The position numbers and the translations under genes are program-made. A stretch of 64,000 nt of DNA from assembly GCA_963753225.1 (NCBI GenBank), contig CAVWBQ010000044.1:140840-204839 (forward strand). Reading direction: 5' to 3'. The stretch comes from Palsa-504 sp963753225 (GTDB lineage: Bacteria; Actinomycetota; Actinomycetes; Streptosporangiales; Streptosporangiaceae). The notes under the pieces were generated by a model. It was not told where the DNA came from and did not search any database. It was given only the letters and a program-made list of their open reading frames with translations. This document shows, one piece after another, positions 32,358 through 41,263 of the stretch; positions within the stretch are counted from its first letter, which is position 1, and each line of letters starts with the position of its first letter.

Positions 32358-33902
32358 ATGTCATCCGAACTCGCTGCCTGGCTGCGCCGGCAGCGCGAGG
32401 ATCGCGGCTGGACGAGAACCGAGCTCGCCCGCCAGCTCATCCGGGCGGCCCGGGCCCGGGGCGACACGTCGATGCCAGGGGCCGACAACATCAGCCACAA
32501 CATCTACCGCTGGGAGCGCGGCGCGGTCGCCCCGGCCGAGCGCTACAAGCTGCTGTACTGCGGCGCGTTCGGCATCCCGTTCGGCCAGTTCGGCCCGGGT
32601 CGCGGACAGGGGCCGCCGGCGGGCATGGTCGACAATGGCCCGGGGGTCCCCGCCGCCTCCGCCTACCGTGGACTGCCATCGTCCGATTCGGCAGTGCCCA
32701 ATTCGGCCCTGGCCGATCCGGGCGCGTCCGCGATCAGGCGAGAGGTGCTGATGGCCGCGCACGAAGGCAGCGAGCACGCCGAGCGCGCGGAGCAGCGCGG
32801 CATCGGCGAGGCCACCCTGGAGCAGTTCCGCGCCGACACCGCCAGCCTGGCCGTGGCGTACCTGACCGGCGATACGTTCGGCCTGTTCACCGAGATGCGC
32901 CGGGTCAGGAACCGGATCACCGAGGCGCTCGGCCGGCGGCAGTGGCCGCGCGACGCCGCCGAGCTCTACCTGCTGGCAGGCTGCCTGTCCGCGTTAATGG
33001 CCGCGGCCGCCGTCAACCTCGGCTACCCGCAGGAGGCCGGCGAGCTGACCCGGGCGGGCTGGGCCTACGCCACGATCATCGACCACCGCCCGCTGATGGC
33101 CAGGCTGCGGCTGTGCGCGGCCTACGCCGCGTTCTGGAGCGGGCACCCGGAAGCCGCGTCCGACCTCGTCCGCAGCGGGCTCGGCTTCCTGGCCGATGGC
33201 CAGGGCGCGGCGCACCTGCACCTGTTCGGCGGCCTGGCCGCGGCCCGCCGCGGCGACGCCGCGAGCGCGCGCCAGGCCATCGCGGCCGCGCGCGACGCCA
33301 GGGACCGCGATCACCGCGACGAGCTACTCGAGATCGGCGGCGAGTTCGGCTTCTCCCTGGCCACCCATTCCTACTACGCGGGCTTCGTCCTGGCCGAAGC
33401 CGCCCGTGATTCGGAACCCCGTGATTCGGAACCCCGTGATTCGAAGCCCCGTGATTCGAAGCCCCGTGATTCGAAGCCCCGTGATTCGAAGCTGAGCGCC
33501 GAAGCGGCCGCCGAACTCGAGGCCGCCACCGCCCGGTACGCGGCCGGACCTGGCCCGGGCGAGCAGCACAGCCGCCGGTGCCGGATGCTCGCGCACACCG
33601 ACCTGGCCATCGTACGGCTGCGGACGGGCGCGCTGGACGCCGCGATCGAGGCCATGAAGCCGGTGCTGGCGCTGCCGCCGGGCGAGCGCACGGCCGTGCA
33701 GGGCCAGCGGCTGTCGGTGGCACGAGCCGAACTGGCCCGGCCGGTCTACCGTGGCTCGGGCCAGGCCCGCGGCCTGGACGAGCAGCTGGCCGCGTTCGCC
33801 CCCGCCGGACTCGGACGGCTGCCAGCTCAGGAGGTGCCAGCTCAGGAGGTGCCAGCTCAGGAGTTGCCTGATCAGGAGTTGCCTGGTCAGGACCGGCCCT
33901 GA
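32358..33902 (+). CDS. Helix-turn-helix regulator with TPR-like helical domain
   Basis: 514 residues. Residues ~1-70 carry an XRE-type DNA-binding domain (WLRRQREDRGWTRTELARQL, then NIYRWERG). The rest is an all-alpha, TPR-like array (YLLAGCLSALMAAAAVNLGY, AAYAAFWSGHPEAASDLV), as in many actinobacterial regulators that sense peptides or act as pleiotropic switches. Two in-frame repeats interrupt it: PRDSE/PRDSK units at 33406-33495 and QE-V/L-P units at 33821-33895 near the C-terminus. Both lie in probable flexible segments. Confidence 0.8.
   Translation: MSSELAAWLRRQREDRGWTRTELARQLIRAARARGDTSMPGADNISHNIYRWERGAVAPAERYKLLYCGAFGIPFGQFGPGRGQGPPAGMVDNGPGVPAASAYRGLPSSDSAVPNSALADPGASAIRREVLMAAHEGSEHAERAEQRGIGEATLEQFRADTASLAVAYLTGDTFGLFTEMRRVRNRITEALGRRQWPRDAAELYLLAGCLSALMAAAAVNLGYPQEAGELTRAGWAYATIIDHRPLMARLRLCAAYAAFWSGHPEAASDLVRSGLGFLADGQGAAHLHLFGGLAAARRGDAASARQAIAAARDARDRDHRDELLEIGGEFGFSLATHSYYAGFVLAEAARDSEPRDSEPRDSKPRDSKPRDSKPRDSKLSAEAAAELEAATARYAAGPGPGEQHSRRCRMLAHTDLAIVRLRTGALDAAIEAMKPVLALPPGERTAVQGQRLSVARAELARPVYRGSGQARGLDEQLAAFAPAGLGRLPAQEVPAQEVPAQELPDQELPGQDRP
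33406..33495 (+). repeat. 15-base tandem repeats inside the TPR regulator gene
   Basis: Five full units and one partial unit of gtgattcgRaRcccc encode RDSEP/RDSKP repeats; two base variants are grouped, the first two units with GGAA and the next with GAAG. A second array with five 15-base units (33821-33895, unit gccagctcaggaggt) lies near the C-terminus of the same gene. Confidence 0.9.
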
Positions 33903-34324
33903 CCGCTAATCCATACCGACAAGTGGGTCGGCTCGAGTGCGCGGGACACGATGCCGGTCAGGTCGTCGCGGACCGAGTTCAGGTCGACCGTGTCCTTCAG
34001 CCGGGCGGCGAAGGCGGCTGCGAGCTGGTCGGCGTCGTACCGGGCGCGATTGAACTGCCGGTCCACCCGCATCTGCACCCGCCGCCGTACCGGGTTGAAC
34101 AGGGCCGCGGCGATCAGCGTGGCGGCGGCCACCGCCACCGGGGTGTGCAAGCGGAGCACCTGGGTGGCCAGGAGCACCGGCCCGGCGTACACCCCGACTA
34201 GCAGGCCGGTGACGATCGCGTACGCCACGGTACGGGAGATGATCCGGTCGATGTCGTAGAGCCGGTAGCGCAGCACGGCGATGCCGATGGCCACCGGGAT
34301 CAGCGCGGCGGCCCCGCTGCCCAT
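33887..34324 (-). pseudogene. C-terminal remnant of a membrane sensor-kinase-like protein
   Basis: 145 codons reading ALIPVAIGIAVLRYRLYDID and RIISRTVAYAIVTG, two hydrophobic helices (LLVGVYAGPVLLATQVL, PVAVAAATLIAAALF) and the linker RRRVQMRVDRQFNRARYDAD. This is the membrane part and juxtamembrane linker of large actinobacterial sensor proteins that normally have several hundred residues on one or both sides. Here both the N-terminal half and the kinase part are absent. Its last 16 bases overlap the TPR regulator end, and upstream a thioesterase gene takes the place of the missing half. Confidence 0.65.
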
Positions 34325-34354
34325 CGCGTTCTGCAGGTTGGTGGCCGCCGGCGG

Positions 34355-34795
34355 TCAGCCGCTGATACCGGGACGGTCGAACACGGCGGTCAAGGTGGCC
34401 TGCATGACCGCGAACGGCCGCTTGTCGCCGTCGGCGAACGCCTCGCCGCGGCAGACGATCAGGGTGCGGCCCGCCCGCACCACCTCGCCGGTGATCGTGA
34501 ACCGCTCCCCGGCCGGCGGGGCGAGCAGGTTGATCGTGTAGCTCGCGGTCAGCACGGCGGCGTCCGCCGGCATCACGCTGAACGCCGCGTACCCGCACGC
34601 GGTGTCCAGCACCGAGGCCACCGCCCCGGCGTGCAGGAACCCGTGCTGCTGGGTGAACAGGTCGTCGTGCGGCAGCGACATCTCGACCCTGCCCGGCTCG
34701 ACCGAGGTGACCTCGACGCCGAGCGTGCTCATCATTGCCTGGCGGTCGAAGCTGGCCCGCACCCGGGCCAGCATCGCCTCGGTCGTCTCCGTCAC
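34355..34795 (-). CDS. PaaI-family hotdog thioesterase
   Basis: 146 residues, GTG start at 34795 overlapping the stop of the small upstream gene (GTGA). The hotdog signature is HGFLHAGAVASVLDTACGYAA followed by ASYTINLLAPPAGE and VCRGEAFADGDKR, as in PaaI/YbgC-like acyl-CoA thioesterases. The substrate is unknown; related proteins hydrolyse aromatic or medium-chain acyl-CoA esters. An ATG at 34774 is another possible start. Confidence 0.85.
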   Translation of the reverse strand: MTETTEAMLARVRASFDRQAMMSTLGVEVTSVEPGRVEMSLPHDDLFTQQHGFLHAGAVASVLDTACGYAAFSVMPADAAVLTASYTINLLAPPAGERFTITGEVVRAGRTLIVCRGEAFADGDKRPFAVMQATLTAVFDRPGISG

Positions 34796-34983
34796 CCGCT
34801 GATTGTGACACCGAAGGCCCGCAGGCCGCGCAGCGCCCGCGCCGGGCGGGTAGCCCGCCGCCAGAGCTGCGACGTCCGGGCGGCCATCCGGCCCAGCTGC
34901 TCGTCGGCCCGCCGCTGCTCGGCCGCGCTCATCCGGCGCTCGGCCTGGTGCTGCAGGGTCATGTCGTAGATCATCATCGTCAT
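34792..34983 (-). CDS. Small basic hypothetical protein
   Basis: 63 residues from ATG at 34983 with GAGG 5 bases upstream. It is highly charged and probably helical (QHQAERRMSAAEQRRADEQL), with a basic tail. Its stop overlaps the thioesterase start, so the two are translated together. Similar short, Arg-rich proteins are common in actinobacteria, but I know no function for them. Confidence 0.6.
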   Translation of the reverse strand: MTMMIYDMTLQHQAERRMSAAEQRRADEQLGRMAARTSQLWRRATRPARALRGLRAFGVTISG

Positions 34984-35255
34984 CACGTCCTCGTGTTCTC
35001 GCCTGTCTGGCCGGTCACCAAGACGACGAGCGGGCGCGCCCCGGATGGACAGGCGACAGGAATGTCGCGGACGTTTCCGCGGAAACGTCGCGCGCAATTG
35101 CGCAGAATGCCCCCAGCTGCGCTTCAGTCATACCTGGCCCCGTCAGTACCGGGCCCCGATTGGTTTGGATACCACAACCATTGTCCTCAGGGCACAGTGC
35201 GGTTCAACTTGTTTTTAGCCACGGTGAGCCGCCGGGAGGATGCCGGGAGCGCCGC

Positions 35256-36068
35256 CTACGGCTTGCGCGCGACGCCGCCCCACAGGCTGGTCGGCCCCTC
35301 GGCCTCTATCGCCGACTCCGGGCGCCACTCGGTGACCTTCACCACGCCGGGTTCGAGTAGCTCCAGGCCATCGAAGAAGCTCGCGACCACCTCGCGGGTG
35401 CGCCCTACGTGGTTGCCCTCGGCCAGGTGCTGGTTCATCCGCCGGATCATCTCGGCCATCGCCTCCGGCGAGATGTCGCTGGCCGCGTGGGAGATGGTGA
35501 TATAGCTGCCGGACGGGACGGCGTTCAGCAGCCGGGCCACGATCTGCCGCGCCTCGTTCAGATTCGGGATGTAGTGCAGGATGGCCAGCAGCATGATGGC
35601 GACCGGCTGGCCGAAGTCCAGGGTGCCCGCCGCCTGCTCGAGGATCTGGTCCGTGTTCCGCAGGTCGGCGTCGAGGTACGCGGTGACGCCCTCCGGGCTG
35701 CTGGTCAGCAGCGCGCGGGCGTGCGACAGCACCAGCGGGTCGTTGTCGACGTAGACGATGCGGCTCTGCGGCGCGACGGACTGGGCCACCTCGTGGGTGT
35801 TGCTGGCCGTGGGCAGCCCGGTGCCGAGGTCGAGGAACTGGCGGATGCCAGCCTCGGCGGTCAGGTACTTCACGCTGCGGGCCAGGAAGGCCCGGTTGGC
35901 CCGGGCCGAGGCGCGGATGGCGGGGTAAGCGGCGATGGTCTCCTCGCCGGCGATCCGGTCGGCCTCGAAGTTGTCCTTCCCGCCGAGCCAGTAGTCGTAG
36001 ACCCGGGCCGGATGAGCCACCCGGGCGTCGAAGCCGTACAGCCCGCGCGAGCCCGATGTATCCGCCAC
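35256..36068 (-). CDS. SAM-dependent methyltransferase, DUF574 type
   Basis: 270 residues from ATG at 36068. The actinobacterial S-adenosyl methyltransferase family (PF04672-like) is recognised by ARVYDYWLGGKDNFEADR near the N-terminus, FLDLGTGLPTASNTHEVAQ as motif I of the SAM site, IVYVDNDPLVLSHARALL as motif II and a C-terminal SLWGGVARK. The acceptor substrate of this family is unknown. Genomes of this group carry many such paralogues, often beside XRE regulators. Confidence 0.9.
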   Translation of the reverse strand: MADTSGSRGLYGFDARVAHPARVYDYWLGGKDNFEADRIAGEETIAAYPAIRASARANRAFLARSVKYLTAEAGIRQFLDLGTGLPTASNTHEVAQSVAPQSRIVYVDNDPLVLSHARALLTSSPEGVTAYLDADLRNTDQILEQAAGTLDFGQPVAIMLLAILHYIPNLNEARQIVARLLNAVPSGSYITISHAASDISPEAMAEMIRRMNQHLAEGNHVGRTREVVASFFDGLELLEPGVVKVTEWRPESAIEAEGPTSLWGGVARKP

Positions 36069-36171
36069 CGGTACGCCTCCTCACCTCCCCCACGCGCACC
36101 GTACATCATGGTGCCAACTGAGACGTTGACGGCAGGTTTCACGAGCTAGACCTGGTCTGAGGGAGGCTGAC

Positions 36172-37308
36172 GTGACTGAGCTTGACGCCGGGCTGGTGGT
36201 GCGGGACGTGACGGTGCGGTCGGTGGTGGTGCCGCTGCGGCGGCCGCTGGCCACCAAGGTGGGGGACTTCTCCCAGTGGCCGCTGCTGCTCATCGACGTG
36301 ACCACCGGGGCGGGCATCACCGGGCGCGGCTACCTCGCGCCCTACCTGAGCCGCGCCGCCGCCGGCCTGCGGACGGTGCTCGAGGACATGGCCGCCGCGC
36401 TGCGCGGGCAGCCGGTCTCGCCCGCCGCCGCATACGCCAGCGCCCGCGGCTGGCTCGGCCTGGCCGGGTACCAGGGGCTCGCGCTGGCCGCGGTGGCCGG
36501 GCTCGACATCGCGCTGTGGGACGCGCTGGCCCAGGCGGCCGGCCTGCCGCTGGCCGTGCTGCTGGGCGGCACGCTAGCCCCGGTCCCCGCCTACAACAGC
36601 AACGGGCTGGGGCTCATCGCGCCGGAGCAGGTGGCCGAGGAGGCGCTGGAACTGCTCGCCGAAGGCGGGTTCACCGCACTGAAGGTCCGCGTTGGCAGGG
36701 ACCGAACGGCCGACGACCTCGCCGCGGTCCGCCGGGTCAGGGCCGCGGTGGGCGACGACGTGGCGCTGGTCGCGGACTACAACCAGGGCCTCAGCCTCGG
36801 CGAGGCGCTGGAGCGCTGCCGGGCGCTGGACGCGGAGGGCCTGAGCTGGATCGAGGAGCCGCTGCGCTACGACGACCTGGACGGCCACGCCAGGCTCGCC
36901 GCGGACCTGGCCACCCCGGTCATGCTCGGGGAGAACTTCTACGGCCCGCGGGCCATGTACGAGGCGATCAGGTCGCGGGCCTGCGACCTGGTGATGCCGG
37001 ACCTGATGCGGATCGGCGGGGTGACCGGGTGGCTGCGGGCCGCCGCGATCGCCGACGTGACCGGCATGCCGATGTCCTCGCACCTGTACCCCGAGGTCTC
37101 CGGGCACCTGCTCCGGGTTACCCCGACCGGCCAGTGGCTCGAGTGGCAGGACTGGGCCCATCCCGTGCTGGCCCGCCCCTTCGAGATCCGGGACGGCAGG
37201 CTGGTCCTGCCGGACATCCCGGGCAACGGCCTGGAATGGGACGAGGACGCCGTGGCCCGCTTCCAGGCGGACCCGCCGCCTAGTCTTCTTCCTCCACGGT
37301 CCGGATGA
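36172..37308 (+). CDS. Mandelate racemase / muconate lactonizing enzyme family protein
   Basis: 378 residues, GTG start at 36172 six bases after GGGAGG. An N-terminal capping domain precedes the barrel. Enolase-superfamily residues are visible: ALKVRVGRD (catalytic Lys), metal ligands in LVADYNQG, WIEEPLRY and MLGENFYG, the Asp in VMPDLMRIGG and the His in PMSSHLYPE. The Lys plus His-Asp dyad points to the mandelate-racemase subgroup (racemase or sugar-acid dehydratase). Its tail overlaps the convergent MarR gene by 29 bases; the substrate is unknown. Confidence 0.9.
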   Translation: MTELDAGLVVRDVTVRSVVVPLRRPLATKVGDFSQWPLLLIDVTTGAGITGRGYLAPYLSRAAAGLRTVLEDMAAALRGQPVSPAAAYASARGWLGLAGYQGLALAAVAGLDIALWDALAQAAGLPLAVLLGGTLAPVPAYNSNGLGLIAPEQVAEEALELLAEGGFTALKVRVGRDRTADDLAAVRRVRAAVGDDVALVADYNQGLSLGEALERCRALDAEGLSWIEEPLRYDDLDGHARLAADLATPVMLGENFYGPRAMYEAIRSRACDLVMPDLMRIGGVTGWLRAAAIADVTGMPMSSHLYPEVSGHLLRVTPTGQWLEWQDWAHPVLARPFEIRDGRLVLPDIPGNGLEWDEDAVARFQADPPPSLLPPRSG

Positions 37309-37798
37309 TCGTCCGGAGCAGGGAGGCGAGCTGGTCCTTCTCACGGGCGGTAAGGCTGGCGCTGACCAACGCCTCGCCGCGGTTGAAGGCGGGGAACAGG
37401 CGCTCGATGACCTGCTGGCCCTTGGGCTCCAGGGACACCAGCACCAGCCGGCCGTCCGCGTCGTGGCCGCGGCGGCGGGCCAGGCCGCGCTTCTCCAGCG
37501 TCTTCAGCACCCCGGTCAGCGTGCCCTTGGTCACCCCGGCCTCGGCCGCCAGGTGCCTGGTCTGCTGGTCACCCCAGATCCACAGCACGAACAGCACGGT
37601 GAACGCGGCCCAGGACAGATCCTCCTCCGCGAGCACCTTCTGTTCCATGTGGTTGCGGATCGCGTTGGCCGCGCGGTAGATGTTCGACACCGCCGCCATC
37701 GCGGCGAAGTCGAGTTCGGAGTCGCCGATGCGTGCCCGGATGTCGCGCTCGGCCTGGACCAGGTCCTGGGCGCTACCGAGGGCGAAGCGGCGAGGCAT
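37280..37798 (-). CDS. MarR family transcriptional regulator
   Basis: 172 residues from ATG at 37798. The winged helix reads QQTRHLAAEAGVTKGTLTGVLKTLEKRGL, with the wing RRGHDADGRLVLVSLEPKG. A long N-terminal helical extension and a C-terminal dimerisation helix (EKDQLASLLRTIIRTV) complete the fold. It may control the molybdenum hydroxylase gene upstream or itself; no operator is obvious. Confidence 0.9.
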   Translation of the reverse strand: MPRRFALGSAQDLVQAERDIRARIGDSELDFAAMAAVSNIYRAANAIRNHMEQKVLAEEDLSWAAFTVLFVLWIWGDQQTRHLAAEAGVTKGTLTGVLKTLEKRGLARRRGHDADGRLVLVSLEPKGQQVIERLFPAFNRGEALVSASLTAREKDQLASLLRTIIRTVEEED

Positions 37799-38107
37799 GG
37801 CTCGATGTTACGGTCTGTCGCCTCAGCTTCTGGCCGTGGGCCGGATGCCGCGGGGTGCTGTTGTGACGGGGGTGCCGACTGGGCTCACCGGGGCTTCAGC
37901 GGGAGCGAGCGCACGAGGTGAGGGGGCCCCTGACCCCATCTATCGGGGGCAGGAGGCCCCTCACCCCGAACGGCCGGCAGGGGCGCGGTACGTGCTGGCG
38001 CCACCGCTGATACCGGTGCGGTGATTGGGGTCGGAGTGAACGGAGAGGCACCGCGCGGGCCCGGACTGGACAACGGGCCCGGCTGCGCGCGGCTCCATCC
38101 AGCCGGG
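37799..38107. other. Intergenic region with a GC-rich hairpin
   Basis: About 310 bases without a gene. An imperfect inverted repeat lies at about 37918-37963 (arms GTGAGGGGGCCCCTGACCCC and GGGGCAGGAGGCCCCTCAC) downstream of the minus-strand molybdenum hydroxylase gene. It has no T-run, so if it terminates transcription it would do so by structure alone. Confidence 0.5.
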
Positions 38108-40432
38108 CTAGTCCGCCGAAGCCGAACCTCCCGCGGACGCGGCCCGGAGCGCCTCCCAGACCCGCCGCGGCGACGCGGGCATGTCGATGTGCCGGACTCC
38201 GAGGTGCGCCACCGCGTCGACGATCGCGTTCTGCACGGCCGGGGTGGAGCCGATCGTGCCGGCCTCCCCGATCCCCTTGGCGCCGAGCGGGTTGTAACTG
38301 GTCGGCGTCTCCATGTCGGCCAGCTCGAACGTCGGCACCTCGGTCGCGGTCACGATGGCGTAGTCGGCGAAGCTCGAGGTCAGCGGGTTGCCATCGGCGT
38401 CGTAGACGACCTCCTCGAGCAGCGCCTGGGCCGCGCCCTGGGCGATCCCGCCGTGCCGCTGACCCTCGGCCAGCAGCGGGTTCATCACCGTGCCCGCGTC
38501 GTCGACGGTGACGACCCGGCGCAGCACCGCCTTGCCGGTCTCGGTGTCCACCTCGGCCACGGCCACGTGCGCGCCGAACGGGAAGGTGGCCCCTGGCGCG
38601 GTGAACACCGCGCGCACCAGTAGCCGCTCATGCTCCGCGAGCCGGGCCAGCGGCACCGCGGCGTCCGGGTCGCCGGCCACGGCGAACGCGCTGCGGCCCA
38701 GGTCGAAAACCAGGTCGGCCGGGTTGGCCTCGAGTTCGTCGGCGGCCCGCTGCCGGGCCACGTCGAGCAGGTCGCGGGAGGCCTGCTGGACCGCGGCCCC
38801 GCCCTGCTGCAGGCTGCGCGAGCCGCCGGTGCCGCCGCCCTCGGGAATCAGGTCGGTGTCACCCCACTTCAGGGTGATCCGGTCCACCGGGATCCCGAGC
38901 TCCGCGCTGGCCAGCATGGCCCACACGGTCTGATGGCCCTGGCCGTGCGGGGAGGTCCCGGTCAAGATGGTGGCGCTGCCGTCCGGGTGGACCTCGACGG
39001 TGGCGTTCTCCTTGGCCCCGCCCGCCTCGCCGCCGGCCCCGGTGATCTCCACGTAGCAGGACAGGCCGATGCCGAGCTGGACTAGGTCGCCGTCGGCGCG
39101 CCGCTTGGCCTGCTCGGCCCGCAGGTCCTCATAACCGGCCGCGGCCAGCGCCTTGTCCAGCGCCGTGGCGTAGTCGCCGCTGTCGTACACGGCGCCGAAC
39201 GCGGTGGTGTGCGGCTCGGTGAAGGCGGGCAGCAGGTTCTTGCGGCGCACCTCGGCCGGGTCCACGCCGATCTCGGCGGCGAATAGGTCCATGGCCCGCT
39301 CTACCGCCGCGGTGGCCTCCGGGCGTCCCGCGCCGCGGTAGGCGCCGACCGGCGTGGTGTTGGTCACCACCGACGTCGCCACCGCCTCGGCGCGCGGGAA
39401 GGCGTACGGCCCTGGCGCCATCAAGATGGTCAGGAAGGGCAGGAACGCGCCGAACCTCGGGTAGGCCCCGGAGTCCTGCAGGATCTCGATCCGGTAGGCG
39501 CCCACCGTCCCGTCCCGGCTGCCGCCGATACTGACCTTCTGGATCTGGGCCCGGCCGTGGGTCATGCCGACCAGGTTCTCGTTGCGGGTCTCGGTCCAGC
39601 GCGCGGGCCGGCCCAGTTGCCTGGCCACCCAGCAGACCACCCCGTGCTCCGGGTCGGCGCCGAACTTGGCGCCGAACGCGCCGCCCACGTCCGGGGTGAT
39701 GATCCGCAGGATGGCCTCGTCGATGCCGAGCATGGCGGCCAGCGACGAGCGGGTGCCCTGCGCGCCCTGGTTCGGGATCCACGCGGTGAGCCGGCCGTCA
39801 GGCCCCCAGGCCGCGGCCGCTGCCCGGGTCTCCATCGGCGCGGGCGCGACCCGCTGGTTGACGATCGTGCGGGAGACGACCACCTCGCACCCGTCGAACA
39901 GGTCCGCGGCCAGGGCCGAGGCGTCGCCCATGGTGGCGGCGACGTTGGTGCCCGCCGCCGGGAACAGCACCGGCGCCCCCCCGCCCGCCTCCCCGTCCCC
40001 GTTCTCTGCGGCGGTGGTCATGTCGATGACCGGCGTCAGCACGTCGTAGTCCACGTCCACCAGGTCCCCGGCATCCTCGCCCTGGTAGCGCCCCTCCGTG
40101 ACGACCACGGCCACCGGCTCGCCGACGTACCGGACCACGCCGGCGGCCAGCAGCGGCTGGCCCATCTCGGCGTTGATCATGCCGGCCATGGGCGGGGCCA
40201 TCGGCGGCAGCTCGGCCAGGTCGGCGCCGGTGAACACGGCGATGACCCCGGGCGCCTCGAGCGCGGCGCTGATGTCGATGGCGGTGATCCGCGCGTGCGC
40301 GACCGCCGAACGGACGAAGTGGACGTGGCACGCGCCGGGCAGGCGCATGTCCTCGGTGTACACGCCGCCGGTGGTCAGGAAGCGGGGATCTTCGGTCCGG
40401 ATTACCCTGGTGCCCAGTATGCTCACGGTCAC
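38108..40432 (-). CDS. Molybdopterin-binding large subunit, xanthine dehydrogenase / CO dehydrogenase family (form II CoxL-like)
   Basis: 774 residues, GTG start at 40432. An N-terminal TRVIRTEDPRFLTTGGVYTED and the molybdenum-cofactor domain (TPDVGGAFGAKFG, SPHGQGHQT, catalytic-Glu region KGIGEAGTIG) define the large subunit. The active-site loop reads GAYRGAGRPEA, the pattern of form II CoxL rather than the AYxCSFR of true CO dehydrogenase. The usual partner genes for the FAD-binding (CoxM) and 2Fe-2S (CoxS) subunits are not beside it. It may pair with distant subunits or be a remnant of an operon. CO oxidation is not supported. Confidence 0.85.
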   Translation of the reverse strand: MTVSILGTRVIRTEDPRFLTTGGVYTEDMRLPGACHVHFVRSAVAHARITAIDISAALEAPGVIAVFTGADLAELPPMAPPMAGMINAEMGQPLLAAGVVRYVGEPVAVVVTEGRYQGEDAGDLVDVDYDVLTPVIDMTTAAENGDGEAGGGAPVLFPAAGTNVAATMGDASALAADLFDGCEVVVSRTIVNQRVAPAPMETRAAAAAWGPDGRLTAWIPNQGAQGTRSSLAAMLGIDEAILRIITPDVGGAFGAKFGADPEHGVVCWVARQLGRPARWTETRNENLVGMTHGRAQIQKVSIGGSRDGTVGAYRIEILQDSGAYPRFGAFLPFLTILMAPGPYAFPRAEAVATSVVTNTTPVGAYRGAGRPEATAAVERAMDLFAAEIGVDPAEVRRKNLLPAFTEPHTTAFGAVYDSGDYATALDKALAAAGYEDLRAEQAKRRADGDLVQLGIGLSCYVEITGAGGEAGGAKENATVEVHPDGSATILTGTSPHGQGHQTVWAMLASAELGIPVDRITLKWGDTDLIPEGGGTGGSRSLQQGGAAVQQASRDLLDVARQRAADELEANPADLVFDLGRSAFAVAGDPDAAVPLARLAEHERLLVRAVFTAPGATFPFGAHVAVAEVDTETGKAVLRRVVTVDDAGTVMNPLLAEGQRHGGIAQGAAQALLEEVVYDADGNPLTSSFADYAIVTATEVPTFELADMETPTSYNPLGAKGIGEAGTIGSTPAVQNAIVDAVAHLGVRHIDMPASPRRVWEALRAASAGGSASAD

Positions 40433-40520
40433 GATCTTGCCTGGCCTGGACGTCGGCGGTCAAAGCGGACCGGTGCGCCGCGGGAAAGGGAAGATCGGGT
40501 AGCCTTGCTGCGTTAGCGAT

Positions 40521-40594
40521 GGCGGAGTAGCTCAGTCAGGCAGAGCAAGCGGCTCATAATCGCTGTGTCGCCGGTTCAAGTCCGGCCTCCGCTA
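40521..40594 (+). tRNA. tRNA-Met (CAT)
   Basis: 74 bases fold as a cloverleaf: acceptor GGCGGAG/CTCCGCT with a G-U first pair, D arm GCTC...GAGC, anticodon stem AGCGG/TCGCT with CAT at 40555-40557, and T arm GCCGG-TTCAAGT-CCGGC. The CCA end is not encoded. The position just ahead of rpmG is usual for elongator tRNA-Met in actinobacteria. Confidence 0.95.
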
Positions 40595-40635
40595 CTGTTC
40601 GTCCAGATCCCTTAAACGATAAGAAAGGCTCGACC

Positions 40636-40800
40636 GTGGCTGCCACCGACGTCCGGCCGAAGATCACGCTTGCTTGCCAGGAGTGCAAGCACCGGAACTA
40701 CATCACCAGGAAGAACCGGCGTAACGACCCGGACCGGCTCGAGCTGAAGAAGTTCTGCCCGAACTGCCGGTGCCACCGGCCGCACCGCGAGACCCGCTAG
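40636..40800 (+). CDS. rpmG: 50S ribosomal protein L33
   Basis: 54 residues, GTG start 41 bases after the tRNA-Met end, with AAGAAAGG upstream. The sequence TLACQECKHRNYITRKNRR and KFCPNCRCHRPHRETR is L33 of the large subunit. Both CxxC pairs are kept, so this is the zinc-binding (C+) form. It is first in the order rpmG-hadA-hadB-murB, a conserved actinobacterial arrangement. Confidence 0.97.
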   Translation: MAATDVRPKITLACQECKHRNYITRKNRRNDPDRLELKKFCPNCRCHRPHRETR

Positions 40801-40816
40801 CAGGCGAGAGCCGGCA

Positions 40817-41260
40817 GTGGCGATAAACCGGGATTACGTGGGCCGGACCTTCGCGCCCACCGAGCCCTACGAGGTCAGCCGGACCAAGATCGCCGAGTTC
40901 GCGACCGCGATCGGCGAGTCGAGCCTGCTCTGTCACGACCCCGAGGCCGCCCGCAAGGCTGGCTACCCCGACGTGATCGCGCCTCCCACCTTTGCCATCG
41001 TCATCACCAACACGAGCAGCGTCCAGGTCATCCACGACTCGGGCCTCGGAGTGAACTACTCAATGGTCGTGCACGGCGAGCAGATCTTCGAGCACGCCCG
41101 CCCGCTGCACGCGGGCGACTGGGTCGTCGCCAGGTCCACCATCGAGGACATCAGGGAAGTTGGCCGCCACATGATGATGACCACGCGGACCGACATCACC
41201 ACCGTGGACGGCGAGCACGTGTGCACCGCCCGCGGCACGCTGGTCGAGCGCGGGGCCTAG
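40817..41260 (+). CDS. hadA: (3R)-hydroxyacyl dehydratase subunit HadA-like (MaoC N-terminal domain)
   Basis: 147 residues, GTG start 16 bases behind rpmG. A hotdog-fold protein of the FAS1/MaoC N-terminal family (YVGRTFAPTEPYEVSRTKI, YPDVIAPPTFAIVI). It forms the structural half of a heterodimeric dehydratase with the next gene; in mycobacteria the HadAB enzyme removes water from 3-hydroxyacyl-ACP during long-chain fatty acid elongation. Outside mycolate producers the acyl substrate is unknown. The gap to hadB is 3 bases. Confidence 0.9.
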   Translation: MAINRDYVGRTFAPTEPYEVSRTKIAEFATAIGESSLLCHDPEAARKAGYPDVIAPPTFAIVITNTSSVQVIHDSGLGVNYSMVVHGEQIFEHARPLHAGDWVVARSTIEDIREVGRHMMMTTRTDITTVDGEHVCTARGTLVERGA

Positions 41261-41263
41261 CCG

